Assembly (NCBI RefSeq): GCF_000376565.1
Contig: NZ_BARG01000101.1
Coordinates: 1 to 60,952, forward strand
Direction of reading: 5' to 3'
Length of the DNA stretch: 60,952 nt
DNA from: Streptomyces hokutonensis
GTDB taxonomy: Bacteria > Actinomycetota > Actinomycetes > Streptomycetales > Streptomycetaceae
Shown here piece by piece: positions 8,766 through 16,855 of the stretch. Both the position numbers and the translations under genes were made by a program. Each line of letters begins with the position of its first letter. Positions within the stretch are counted from its first letter, which is position 1. The notes beneath the pieces were generated by a model. The model did no database searches and had not been told where the DNA came from. It saw only the letters and a program-made list of their open reading frames with translations.

Positions 8766-10487
8766 ATGCCTGGAACGGTGTTGCTGCTCGCGGCCTCACC
8801 GGTGGGCAAGGGACGGCTGGTGGACGCGGCGTCCGTCCTCCCGGTCCTCGCGGCCGTCGCCCCGCCCGTCCTGTCCGGCACGGAGACGGCCAACGTTGTC
8901 GAACTCGCCGACCCGTTGGAGCCGCAGGCGGTACTGACCCGGCTCCGCGCCGCCGCGACCGCCCCCGGACCGCTGACGGTGTTCATCACCGGCCAGCTCC
9001 AACTCGACCGCAAACAGCACCTTCCGCACCTGGCCCTGGCCCGCACGACCCCGGCGACGGTCCGCTATACGGCCTTCCCCTGGGCCTGGATCCGCGAGGA
9101 ACTCCGCCTGCGCGCACCCGGCACGACAACCCTCCTCCTCGACCTCCACGCCGACGCGGAGACCTGGCAGTGGCTCCGCGCCCACCCTCTCGACTCCGGC
9201 CGCACCCACGCCGTTTACGGTCGCATCGCACCGCCCCCGCCCCGACGGGGGGTGGCCGTGCCGACCTACATGAAGGCAGTGGCCACGGTGTTGCGCAGCG
9301 GGTACCGCCCACCGGTGGACGCACTGCACCAGGAGGCGGTGGGGAGGCTCGGCGCCGAGGGCTATGCGGATGTACTGCTCGCCGCACCGGGCCTCGTCGG
9401 TGCGAGCGCCCCTGGGGGCTCCGCCCCCAGACCCCCGTCGGCCCTGAAGGGGCCTCGTCCTCAAACGCCGGACGGGCTGGGAAATGACGGGAGTTGGGAA
9501 GGCGCCCGGAGCCAAATGGATGCCGGTGGAAGTCAAGAAGATGCCGGTCGAAGCCCGATGGGCACTGGCGGAAACCACGAGGGTGCCGGTCGAGGCCCGG
9601 AGGGCGTCGGCGGAAGTCAAGAAGATGCCGGTCGAAGCCCGAAGGGCACCGGTGGAAACCACGAGGGTGCCGGTCGAGGCCCGGAGGGCGTCGCATCGAG
9701 CTCGAAGGTCGCCGGCGGAGGCCAGGAAGGTGCCGGCCGAAGTCTGGAGGCCGCCGCCCTGAACCCGGAGGGCGCCGGTGGAAGTCAAGAAGATGCCGGT
9801 CGAAGCCCGGAGGGCGTCGCATCGAGCTCGAAGGTCGCCGGCGGAGGCCAGGAAGATGCCGGCCGAAGTCCTGAGGCCGCCGTCCTGAACCCGGAGGGCG
9901 TCGACCCGAGACCGAAGGGCGCCGGCGGAGCCCAGGAAGGTGCCGATCGAGGCCCGAAAGGCGCCGTCCCGAGCCCGAAGGCCGCCGTCCCGAGCCCAAA
10001 GGGCACCGGCGGAAGCCAAGAAGGTGCCGACCGTAGTCCGAAGGACAGCGCCCCCGACTGGGACAGCGACCCCCACACCGCCATCACCTCCGCCGTCCAA
10101 GCCGGTCGTCACCCCGCCGCCGACGCGCTAGCTGCCGAGCATGAGCAGGCTGCTGTGCGGGCGCATGGGCGGGGGTCGGAGCAGGCGTTGCACTGGACGG
10201 AGGTGCGGGCCGATCTGGCGATGTTGGCGGGGGATCCGGTGCGGAGTTGCCGGGCGTGGCTCGCGGTGGCGGGCGCGCGGCTGGCGGCGGGGCAGTTGCC
10301 CGGTGTGCCCGCTGTCGAAGCGGCGGTCGATCGTGCTCATCACCAGTGGGGGCAGATCCATGACCCCGCGACCGCCCGTGAACTGGGCCTCGCGCTGGCC
10401 GAGTTGAGGGCACGTGTTCCTGGGCGTCGTGCGGGTGCCTTGGACCACGTGCGGAAACAGCTCGACCAACTCCAGCCGCAGGGCTAG
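8766..10487 (+). CDS. Protein of unknown function with central minisatellite-encoded linker
   Basis: A 573-residue protein. Residues 1-215 form a conserved-looking globular region starting MPGTVLLLAASPVGKGRL. Residues of about 220-430 are a Gly/Ser/Glu-rich linker made of 14-residue units such as SQEDAGRSPKGTGG and NHEGAGRGPEGVGG. Residues 440-573 form a helical domain ending in DHVRKQLDQLQPQG. The ATG at 8766 follows GGGGGAGGG, which is why it is chosen over a GTG at 8736. The linker begins with a dispersed repeat element read in frame. The 3' end is duplicated in tandem downstream. Function is not recognised; it follows the phosphatase gene closely and may be co-expressed. Confidence 0.72.
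   Translation: MPGTVLLLAASPVGKGRLVDAASVLPVLAAVAPPVLSGTETANVVELADPLEPQAVLTRLRAAATAPGPLTVFITGQLQLDRKQHLPHLALARTTPATVRYTAFPWAWIREELRLRAPGTTTLLLDLHADAETWQWLRAHPLDSGRTHAVYGRIAPPPPRRGVAVPTYMKAVATVLRSGYRPPVDALHQEAVGRLGAEGYADVLLAAPGLVGASAPGGSAPRPPSALKGPRPQTPDGLGNDGSWEGARSQMDAGGSQEDAGRSPMGTGGNHEGAGRGPEGVGGSQEDAGRSPKGTGGNHEGAGRGPEGVASSSKVAGGGQEGAGRSLEAAALNPEGAGGSQEDAGRSPEGVASSSKVAGGGQEDAGRSPEAAVLNPEGVDPRPKGAGGAQEGADRGPKGAVPSPKAAVPSPKGTGGSQEGADRSPKDSAPDWDSDPHTAITSAVQAGRHPAADALAAEHEQAAVRAHGRGSEQALHWTEVRADLAMLAGDPVRSCRAWLAVAGARLAAGQLPGVPAVEAAVDRAHHQWGQIHDPATARELGLALAELRARVPGRRAGALDHVRKQLDQLQPQG
9408..9482. repeat. Dispersed hairpin repeat element inside a coding region
   Basis: The element contains a perfect hairpin, CTGGGGGC-TCC-GCCCCCAG (9412-9430), followed by a block ending CCTCAAACGCCGGACGGGCT. 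Elements of this form are, from general knowledge, common between genes in Streptomyces. Here it is read in frame and contributes residues APGGSAPRPP and following to the protein starting at 8766. Confidence 0.7.
9490..10050 (+). repeat. In-frame minisatellite, 42-nt period
   Basis: Tandem units of 42 bases (14 codons), with some longer 84- or 126-base higher-order copies, repeat from about 9490 to 10050. Typical peptide units are SQEDAGRSPKGTGG and NHEGAGRGPEGVAS. Because the unit length is a multiple of three, changes in copy number keep the frame. The repeats decay toward the 3' side. Exact boundaries are approximate. Confidence 0.75.
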
Positions 10488-10713
10488 CCCCGGGCCCACT
10501 CCGCCAGCGGCTGGCGGTGGGGTAGGCGGCCGGTGTGCCTGCCGTGGAGGCGGCGGTCGATCGTGCTCATCACCAGTGGGGGCAGATCCATGACCCCGCG
10601 ACCGCCCGTGAACTGGGCCTCGCGCTGGCCGAGTTGAGGGCACGTGTTCCTGGGCGTCGTGCGGGTGCCTTGGACCACGTGCGGAAACAGCTCGACCAAC
10701 TCCAGCCGCAGGG
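10281..10713 (+). repeat. 230-bp tandem duplication of a gene 3' end
   Basis: The segment 10281-10483 recurs at 10511-10713 with a constant offset of 230 bases. The last ~163 bases appear identical between copies, whereas the first ~40 show many differences. The second copy is a coding remnant without its own start, lying between the stop at 10487 and the TetR gene. The stretch just after the first stop also resembles the 3' end of the TetR gene. Confidence 0.8.
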
Positions 10714-11331
10714 TTAGGACAGGCCCTGGTCTCGGGCCAACTCCGCCCGTAGCGCCGTCATTTGCATGTCCAGTGCGAACTCGAAGCGTTCGTCGAAGGT
10801 GCCGGCGACGACGTAGGTGGAGGCCTTGCGCAGGGCCGGGAACGTGTCGTCGTCGAAGGTCAGGACGGGGGCCACCGCGTCGGTGGACTGGGCCTGCTGC
10901 TCCTGGGTGATGCCCAGGATCAGGTAGAACAGGGTCCAGTTCGCCCAGGCCGCTGTTCGCGGGGGGAAACCCGCGTCCAGGAGGGTCTGGATCATCGTGT
11001 CGGCCAGCCGGTATGTGTTGGTTTCCGTGGTCGAGAGGCCTGCGAGCAGGCGGGCCCCGTCTCGGTGGGCCAGGAGGGCTGCCCGGGTCCAGCGGGCCAG
11101 GGCGCGGACTCGGTCGTCCCACTGGGGCGGGAGGGTGTCGACGTCCAGTCCCGCGAGGATGGCGTCCGACATGAGGACGAGCAGGCGCTGCTTGTTCTCC
11201 GCGTGCCAGCGGACGGTGTTGTGCTGCACGCCAAGCCTGTCCGCGACGGCGCGCATGGTCACCTTGTCCAGGCCCTGCTCGTCGAGCACGTCGAGTGCCG
11301 CGTCGACGACCGCCGCTCGGCTGATGCCCAT
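10714..11331 (-). CDS. TetR/AcrR-family transcriptional repressor
   Basis: A 205-residue regulator. Residues of about 1-50 form the helix-turn-helix (ALDVLDEQGLDKVTMRAVADRLGVQHNTVRWHAENKQRLL). The rest is an all-helical ligand-binding domain of the tetracycline-repressor (TetR_C) type, consistent with the length. The ATG at 11331 follows GGAGGAAGG; longer versions would run into operator DNA. It is transcribed divergently from the esterase-monooxygenase-RidA operon, and two matching palindromes lie between, so it probably represses that operon and itself. The ligand is likely a substrate or product of that pathway (inference). Confidence 0.9.
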   Translation of the reverse strand: MGISRAAVVDAALDVLDEQGLDKVTMRAVADRLGVQHNTVRWHAENKQRLLVLMSDAILAGLDVDTLPPQWDDRVRALARWTRAALLAHRDGARLLAGLSTTETNTYRLADTMIQTLLDAGFPPRTAAWANWTLFYLILGITQEQQAQSTDAVAPVLTFDDDTFPALRKASTYVVAGTFDERFEFALDMQMTALRAELARDQGLS

Positions 11332-11376
11332 GGTGCCTTCCTCCATGACTTCGTGACGCCGTGACTTCGTGACGTC

Positions 11377-11427
11377 TCTTGTCCGGTGGTCAAGATACAA
11401 AGCGACTCTCTTGTCCACTGGATAAGA
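11377..11427. promoter_or_regulatory. Two TetR-type operators between divergent genes
   Basis: Two imperfect 19-bp palindromes occur at 11377-11395 and 11409-11427. Both fit TCTTGTCC-N3-GG(T/A)(C/T)AAGA, and their centres are 32 bases apart. A further related half-site (CCAAGAAG) follows near 11447. They lie between the TetR gene and the esterase gene it faces, so they are the natural binding sites of that repressor. Confidence 0.72.
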
Positions 11428-11467
11428 GCGAGCTATTGTGCAGTGACCAAGAAGTGAGGAGTGGGTT

Positions 11468-12415
11468 GTGTTCCTGGATCCCGAGTTCCTTCCGGTCTAC
11501 GAGGCGCTGCCGGAGATGGACGTGTTCGCCGATGTGCCGGGCGCCCGCGTGGCCCTCGCCGCGGCCAGCGGTGACGGCAAGTCGGACGGCGAGGTGAACG
11601 TCGAGGACCGTGAGGTCCTCGTGGACGGGCACGCGCTGAGCCTGCGGCTCTACACTCCCGTCACCCCCGCCTCCAGGAGCGCCGCTCCGCTCCCCGTGGC
11701 GGTCTGGATCCACGGCGGCGGGTTCGTCCTCGGCGGGCCCAACGCCGAGGACGCCACCTGCCGGCGGCTGACCGCGGAGCTGGGGATCGCCGTCGTCGCC
11801 CCGGACTACCGGCTCGCCCCGGAGCACCGCTACCCCGCCGCCTTCGACGACTGCTACGCCGCGCTGCGCTGGGTCGTCGAGGAAGCGGACGTCCTGGGAG
11901 TCGACGTAGAGCGGGTCGCGCTGGGTGGCCACTCCGCCGGAGCCGCGCTGGCGGCGGCCGTGGCCCTCGCCGCTCGCGACCGTCGAGGGCCGGGCATCAG
12001 GTACCTCTACCTCGGATACCCGGTCCTCGACGACCGCCTGGAGACCGAGTCGGCCCGGGCGATCACCGATCCGAAGCTCTTCAACCGCCAAGGAGCGGCG
12101 GCCGGTTGGGAGCTCTACCTCCAGGGGAGCGATCCGGAGGCCGGCTACGCCGTGCCGGGCCGGGCGAAGGACCTGAGGGACCTGCCGCCCACCTACCTCC
12201 TGGTCGACGGGGCCGATCCGGTACGGGACGAGGCGCTGGAGTTCGCCACCCGGCTGAGCGCGGCCGGCAACTCCGTCGAGCTTCACCTCGTGCCGGGCGT
12301 ACCGCACATGTTCGACGTCCTGGCCCCCGACATCCGCGCGAGCCGCCGGGCCGTGGCGGCCTGGACGACCGCGTTCGCCCACGGCATCGGAGCGACCAGT
12401 GACCATGACCAGTAA
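11468..12415 (+). CDS. Alpha/beta hydrolase of the hormone-sensitive-lipase (HSL) family
   Basis: A 315-residue esterase. The HSL oxyanion motif HGGGF is at residues 82-86, the nucleophile elbow GHSAG at 154-158 (Ser156), and the remaining triad residues fit Asp250 in DPVRDE and His280 in PGVPHMF. Such enzymes hydrolyse short acyl esters or lactones. The GTG at 11468 follows an AGGAG site. It is first in a three-gene unit with the FAD monooxygenase (overlap of 17 bases) and the RidA-like protein, suggesting sequential oxidation and ester or lactone cleavage of a small molecule. Regulation by the adjacent TetR is likely. Confidence 0.92.
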   Translation: MFLDPEFLPVYEALPEMDVFADVPGARVALAAASGDGKSDGEVNVEDREVLVDGHALSLRLYTPVTPASRSAAPLPVAVWIHGGGFVLGGPNAEDATCRRLTAELGIAVVAPDYRLAPEHRYPAAFDDCYAALRWVVEEADVLGVDVERVALGGHSAGAALAAAVALAARDRRGPGIRYLYLGYPVLDDRLETESARAITDPKLFNRQGAAAGWELYLQGSDPEAGYAVPGRAKDLRDLPPTYLLVDGADPVRDEALEFATRLSAAGNSVELHLVPGVPHMFDVLAPDIRASRRAVAAWTTAFAHGIGATSDHDQ

Positions 12416-13907
12416 CCAACAGGTCGTCATCGCGGGAGCGGGACCGGTCGGGCTCTGGCTGGCCGCCGAGCTGCGGCTCGCCGGCATCACGGTCACCGTC
12501 CTGGAACCGCGCCTGGAACGCGATCCGAACTCCAAGGCACTCACAATCCACCCCCGCACCGTCGAGCTGCTGGCCTCCCGCGGCCTGGAGAAGCCCTTTC
12601 TCGAAGAGGGCCTGCACATCCCCAGCGGGCACTTCGCGGTCCTCGACAGCCGGCTCGACTTCGGCCTGCTGGAGACCGACTTCCCCTTCACCCTGGCGCT
12701 GCTCCAGAGCCGTACCGAGGAACTGTTCGAGATCCAGGCCCGGGCGACCGGCGCGGACATCCGCCGCGGCCACCGCGTCACCGGTCTGACCGAGACCCCC
12801 GATTCGGTCACCGTGCACATCGAGGGCCCCGACGGCCCGTACGACGAGGAAGCGCTCTACGTGGCCGGCTGCGACGGCACCCGCAGCACGGTCCGTACGA
12901 GCGCCCACATCCCGTACCCGGGCGAGGACTTCACCGTGCTGGGCTTCCTCGGGGACGTCGTCCTGGACGAGCCCCCGCCCGGGGTGGCGTTCAGCAGGAC
13001 CGGCATCGACGGCATCGTCATGATCGTCCAGCTGCCGGGCGGCCTGCACCGCGTCGTGGGCGGCGTGCCCGCGGACGTCCGCACCGACTGGCCCGGCGAC
13101 CTCACCCTGGAGGAACTGCGGGCGAACGTCCGGCAGGTCACGGGCACCGACTTCGGCATGCACTCGCCGGCCTGGCTGTCCCGCTACGGCAACACCAGCC
13201 GCCAGGCGGAGCGTTACGTCAAGGGCCGGGTGGTCCTCGCCGGCGACGCCGCCCACCAGCACATGCCCGCGGGCGGGGTGGGGCTCAACGTCGGCGTCCA
13301 GGACGCCACCAACCTCGGCTGGAAACTCGCGGCCACCATCCAGGGCCGGGCGCCGGCCGGTCTGCTCGACACGTACCACGACGAGCGCCACCCGGTCGGC
13401 GCCGACCTGCTGGAGCACACCAGCGCCCAGACGGCCCTGATCTCCGCGTTCACCACCGACGGCCAGCGCCTGCGTTCGCTGTTCACCAAACTCGTGAACG
13501 AGCAGCCGTCGCTGAACCGGACCCTGGCCGAGCGCCTGTCGGGGCTGCACGTCGCCTACGACGCCCCCACCGCCGACGCGCATCCGCTCACCGGCCGCCG
13601 GGCGCCCAACCTCACCTTCACCGACGGCGGCGACACCGTGTTCGCCCTGCTGCGGACCGGCCGCCACGTCCTGCTCGACCTGCGCGGCGACTGGGAAACG
13701 CCCCTGGCCACCGCCGACGACGGCCCCTTGGTCACCCGCACCGGCACGCTCACCCGGGAACACACTCCCTGGGCGTACGTCACCGCCGCGCTGATCCGCC
13801 CCGACGGGCACGTGGCCTGGGCGACCGAGGAGGACGACCCCGGAAAGCTCGCGGCCGTCACCCGCGAGGCCCTGGACCGGGCCGGCCTCACCGCAGCAGC
13901 CCGATAA
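12399..13907 (+). CDS. FAD-dependent aromatic monooxygenase (PHBH/PheA/RdmE type)
   Basis: A 502-residue class A flavoprotein hydroxylase. The FAD-binding GAGPVG is at residues 13-18, a GCDGTRS (DG) motif lies mid-protein, and LAGDAAHQHMPAGGVGLNVGVQDATNLGWKL is the FAD/NADPH (GD) motif. A C-terminal thioredoxin-like domain is present, as in phenol and polyketide hydroxylases. These enzymes hydroxylate aromatic compounds, including antibiotics, using NADPH and oxygen. It starts within the 3' end of the esterase gene; GTG 12399 and ATG 12405 are both possible, with a GGAG site favouring the former. Substrate unknown. Confidence 0.92.
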   Translation: MTMTSNQQVVIAGAGPVGLWLAAELRLAGITVTVLEPRLERDPNSKALTIHPRTVELLASRGLEKPFLEEGLHIPSGHFAVLDSRLDFGLLETDFPFTLALLQSRTEELFEIQARATGADIRRGHRVTGLTETPDSVTVHIEGPDGPYDEEALYVAGCDGTRSTVRTSAHIPYPGEDFTVLGFLGDVVLDEPPPGVAFSRTGIDGIVMIVQLPGGLHRVVGGVPADVRTDWPGDLTLEELRANVRQVTGTDFGMHSPAWLSRYGNTSRQAERYVKGRVVLAGDAAHQHMPAGGVGLNVGVQDATNLGWKLAATIQGRAPAGLLDTYHDERHPVGADLLEHTSAQTALISAFTTDGQRLRSLFTKLVNEQPSLNRTLAERLSGLHVAYDAPTADAHPLTGRRAPNLTFTDGGDTVFALLRTGRHVLLDLRGDWETPLATADDGPLVTRTGTLTREHTPWAYVTAALIRPDGHVAWATEEDDPGKLAAVTREALDRAGLTAAAR

Positions 13908-13947
13908 CGCTCGACTCACCCTCTCCACAACGCCCTTGGGAGTACAC

Positions 13948-14355
13948 ATGTCCGCGGAAATGATCAACCCCCCGACGCTCGCCCCGCCCGTCATGAACCT
14001 CTACACGCAGGTCGTCGCCGCGACCGGCACCCGGTTCGTGGCCATCGCCGGCCAGGTCGCCATCGACGCCGAAGGGCAGCTTGTCGGCCCGGGCGACTTC
14101 GCGGCCCAGGCCGAACAGGTCTTCCGCAACCTCAGGGCCGCGCTCGAAGCGGCCGGCGCCACCCCGGCGGACCTGGTCAAGATGACGATCCACGTCGTGG
14201 GCCACCGCCCCGAGATGATCGACACGGTGTTCACGGCCGGCAGCAAGGCCTTCGACGGCGAGTGGCCGCTGCCGGCCAGCACCTACCTCGGCGTCGAGTC
14301 GCTCGGCCTGCCGGAGTGGCTCATAGAGGTCGACGGCTACGCGGTCATCGCCTGA
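13948..14355 (+). CDS. RidA/YjgF-family protein lacking the catalytic arginine
   Basis: A 135-residue protein of the Rid superfamily. The ITG/IAGQVA-like start, the LRAALEAAGATPADLVKMTIHVV helix-strand and the terminal IEVDGYAVIA fit the family and its length. In canonical RidA imine deaminases a PAR(S/T) motif supplies the catalytic arginine; here the aligned segment is PASTYLGVESL, so that arginine is absent. It may belong to a divergent Rid group acting on an unstable product of the upstream monooxygenase. The ATG at 13948 is chosen over a TTG at 13936. It overlaps the 3' end of the convergent amidohydrolase by 19 bases. Confidence 0.85.
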   Translation: MSAEMINPPTLAPPVMNLYTQVVAATGTRFVAIAGQVAIDAEGQLVGPGDFAAQAEQVFRNLRAALEAAGATPADLVKMTIHVVGHRPEMIDTVFTAGSKAFDGEWPLPASTYLGVESLGLPEWLIEVDGYAVIA

Positions 14356-15617
14356 CCCGACGTCTGCTTCACCGTCAGGATCTCCAACGCCCCCGACACC
14401 AGCGTCCGTACACCCGGCACGACCGTCACCAGATCGGGCGCGAAGTTCGGGCTGTGGTTGCTGGGCACGGCGTGGAACTTCTCCATCAGGTCGGTGCCGG
14501 GGGCCGCGTCCCAGGTGGCCGCCGGGGTGCTCGTCACGAACCAGTAGGAGTACGGCACCCCGTCCGGGACGAGGTTGGGGAAGTCCTCGCTGCCCGTGGC
14601 CGGGCCGGGGTCGAAGACCGTGCCCGCGCCGAGGACCTCGGTGTGGACGGCGGCGATCCGGCGGTCGGTGTCGGCGTCGTTGACCATCGTGGGGAGGCTG
14701 GTCCCGATGGTCACCTCGGGCTCGCGCGGGCAGCCGGCGGCGATGCACTCGCCGGACGCGATACGGCGGATCGCGGCGATCATCCGGTCCCGAACGTCGG
14801 CGGACTGGGTGCGCAGGTTGAGGGAGATCCGGGCGGTGGCCGGGATGATGTTGTGGCGGGTGCCGGCCTCGATGCGGCCCACGGTCAGGACGGCGGAGTC
14901 GCGGGCGGCGATCTCGCGGGAGACGACCGTCTGGAGCCGGGTGACCAGGTAGGCGGCCGTGACGACCGGGTCGACCGTCGCCTCGGGGCGGGAGCCGTGG
15001 CCGCCGAGTCCGTGGACGACGATGTCGATGTCCGTGGAGGCCGACATGATCAGGCCGGGCACGTGCGGGTAGAAGCCGGCGGGGCCCGGTGCCGCGTGCT
15101 GGGCGAGCGCCGCGTCCGGACGCGGGACGCGCTCGTACAGGCCGTCGGCGACCATCGCCGCCGCGCCCCCGCCGGTCTCCTCGGCGGGCTGCCCCACCAG
15201 CACCAGCGTCCCCGACCAGGTGTCCCGCCCGGCGGCCAGCGCCTCGGCGGCGCCCGTCAGCCAGGTCACGTGCAGGTCGTGCCCGCAGGCGTGCATCGCG
15301 CCGTCCACGGTCGAGGCGTACGGCAGCCCCGTCTCCTCCTGCACCGGCAGCGCGTCCATGTCGGCGCGCAGCAGCACGGTCGGGCCCTCGCCGTTGCGCA
15401 GCACCGCGGCGACACCGGTGCCGCCGATGCCCTCGACGGTGTCGTAGCCCGCCTTGGTGAGGCGTTCGGTGAGCTTGGCGGCGGTGCGGTGCTCGCGGCC
15501 GGAGAGCTCCGGGTGACGGTGCAGGTCCCGGTAGAAGTCCTCCAGGTCGGGGACCGGGAGGTCGGCGGTGAGGTCCAGTGCGGTGCGCGCGGCGGGGGAA
15601 GCGGAGGAAGGGGTCAC
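14337..15617 (-). CDS. M20 family amidohydrolase/carboxypeptidase
   Basis: A 426-residue metal-dependent hydrolase of the M20D group (hippurate hydrolase / aminoacylase-like). The metal-binding motifs are MHACGHDLHVTWLTGAAEAL and QPAEETGGGAAAM. A dimerisation or lid domain sits in the middle (GLGGHGSRPEATVDPV), and the last metal-binding region contains NHSPNFAPD. Such enzymes cleave N-acyl amino acids and related amides. The start GTG at 15617 has only a weak ribosome binding site. Its 3' end overlaps the RidA-like gene, and it is not part of that operon because it runs the other way. Confidence 0.9.
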   Translation of the reverse strand: MTPSSASPAARTALDLTADLPVPDLEDFYRDLHRHPELSGREHRTAAKLTERLTKAGYDTVEGIGGTGVAAVLRNGEGPTVLLRADMDALPVQEETGLPYASTVDGAMHACGHDLHVTWLTGAAEALAAGRDTWSGTLVLVGQPAEETGGGAAAMVADGLYERVPRPDAALAQHAAPGPAGFYPHVPGLIMSASTDIDIVVHGLGGHGSRPEATVDPVVTAAYLVTRLQTVVSREIAARDSAVLTVGRIEAGTRHNIIPATARISLNLRTQSADVRDRMIAAIRRIASGECIAAGCPREPEVTIGTSLPTMVNDADTDRRIAAVHTEVLGAGTVFDPGPATGSEDFPNLVPDGVPYSYWFVTSTPAATWDAAPGTDLMEKFHAVPSNHSPNFAPDLVTVVPGVRTLVSGALEILTVKQTSGQAMTA

Positions 15618-15653
15618 AGGGGCAGCGTATGCGGGCCGTATGTGCGTGCGGGA

Positions 15654-15688
15654 GCCCCGGCGGGACAGGGGGGATGTCCCGCCGGGGC
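15654..15688 (-). terminator. Hairpin terminator after the RIP gene
   Basis: A perfect 13-bp inverted repeat, GCCCCGGCGGGAC and GTCCCGCCGGGGC, encloses a 9-base loop. It lies just past the RIP stop codon, between it and the start of the same-strand amidohydrolase gene, so it probably separates the two transcription units. Confidence 0.75.
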
Positions 15689-15710
15689 GGCAATGGGCGG
15701 GCGCCGTCGG

Positions 15711-16607
15711 CTACTTGGTGCCCAGCTTGATCGCCAGGCGCAGGATGTTCGCGATCGCCTGAAGGGTGTCGAAGTGGTAGCGGCCGATGTTCGGCGTCGG
15801 CTGGGTGCGCGGGTTGTTCAGCCGGTTCTGGAGGTTGTTGCCGAGGGTCTGCCAGTTGTGGATCAGGCCGTCGTCGTCCTGGTCGAACTGGTAGCCCGTG
15901 TTCGGCGCGAGGGCGGCCTCGATCCGGTCGGAGATGGCGTTGAAGCGGGCGCCCTCGGAGATCGCCTCGACGTAGAACATCAGCGCGCCGGCCCGCTGGG
16001 TGCCGGTGGAGTTCGCGGCGGCCAGGACGCCCTGGTTGTACGCCATCCACGAGTACGAGAACCGGGGGCTGCGCACGGTCTGGTGGGCGTACGCCGACAT
16101 GGAGGCGTAGCTGCCGCCGAACGGGAGCCGCAGGGCGCGGGGCGGGTTCGTGGAGGAGCCGGCGCCGGGCCAGTGGCTCATCGTCGCGTCGTTGAAGTAG
16201 TAGTACGTGCTGGTGCCGGGGACCAGGTAGCCCTGGACGTAGAGGTCGTGGGCGCGGACCAGGATGCGGATCCGCGGGTGGTCGTCGCTGGTGATGTCGA
16301 CCGTGAAGTAGTTGTTCTGCTCGTCGTGGGTGACCTGCTGCCTGCTGTTGCCGGTGTGCTCGGTGCTGACCGTGGTCCAGGTGGTCGCCGCGCGGTTGCC
16401 GTACAGGACGCCGCTCTCGGCGCCCGCCCGGACCTCGTCGATCATGCCCCGGTAGGCGGGCCTGCCGTCGTTGAGATGCCAGTTGACGTCGTCGTTCTGG
16501 TCGACGGCGTGCGCCTTCGTCGCGCCGAAGGGGGCGAGCAGGCTGAGCAGCAGCGCGATCAGGAGGGTGCCGGCGGCGGCCGGCGGGGTGCGGGCGGGAC
16601 TGTTCAC
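15711..16607 (-). CDS. Secreted ribosome-inactivating protein (rRNA N-glycosylase)
   Basis: A 298-residue exported protein of the RIP superfamily. The signal peptide covers about residues 1-34 (hydrophobic core LLIALLLSLLAPFG). All active-site positions known from ricin A chain have counterparts: Tyr123 (DLYVQGY), Tyr167 (GGSYASM), Glu218 and Arg221 (ISEGARF) and Trp252 (IHNWQTL). Family members depurinate the sarcin-ricin loop of large rRNA and stop translation. Related single-chain RIPs occur in some Streptomyces. The GTG at 16607, preceded by a GGAG site, is preferred to upstream starts because it puts the signal peptide at the N-terminus. No lectin domain or immunity gene is adjacent. Confidence 0.9.
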   Translation of the reverse strand: MNSPARTPPAAAGTLLIALLLSLLAPFGATKAHAVDQNDDVNWHLNDGRPAYRGMIDEVRAGAESGVLYGNRAATTWTTVSTEHTGNSRQQVTHDEQNNYFTVDITSDDHPRIRILVRAHDLYVQGYLVPGTSTYYYFNDATMSHWPGAGSSTNPPRALRLPFGGSYASMSAYAHQTVRSPRFSYSWMAYNQGVLAAANSTGTQRAGALMFYVEAISEGARFNAISDRIEAALAPNTGYQFDQDDDGLIHNWQTLGNNLQNRLNNPRTQPTPNIGRYHFDTLQAIANILRLAIKLGTK

Positions 16608-16797
16608 GGTCGGGCTCCAGTCGTTCGGTGTGGGGGATGCCACGACCGACGATCGCGACCGGGATGTTGATTCGCACGCCCCTCTGACCAGGTCAATCAA
16701 TTCCGGAAGCCGTCTGTGGGGCCGAGGGTGTCACCCAGCCGTCACCCGGGGGCAACCCCGCCGTTCCCCGGCCATCCGTATGGTCATCGCTCCGGAT

Positions 16798-16836
16798 GTC
16801 GCTTTCGTCTGTCGCTTTTGTCTGTCGTTTTCGTCA
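16798..16836 (+). repeat. Three tandem 13-bp repeats upstream of the XRE-NTPase-WD40 gene
   Basis: Units at 16798-16810, 16811-16823 and 16824-16836 read GTCGCTTTCGTCT, GTCGCTTTTGTCT and GTCGTTTTCGTCA. They end 19 bases before the start codon at 16856, immediately ahead of the GGAGG site. They may be a regulator site or promoter spacer; this cannot be decided from sequence. Confidence 0.6.
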
Positions 16837-16855
16837 GGTGCATGGAGGTACGCGC

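Noticed and set aside
9484..9874. Additional open frames through the minisatellite on both strands
   Set aside because: The 42-bp periodicity keeps all six frames open; only the frame joined to conserved N- and C-terminal domains is credible.
9490..10050. CRISPR-like tandem array
   Set aside because: The units are contiguous coding repeats without unique spacers or cas genes.
13888..16677. A 929-codon minus frame across the RidA, amidohydrolase and RIP genes
   Set aside because: Its translation is low-complexity Arg/Pro/Gly sequence spanning gene boundaries, and better genes with clear motifs occupy the same DNA in other frames.
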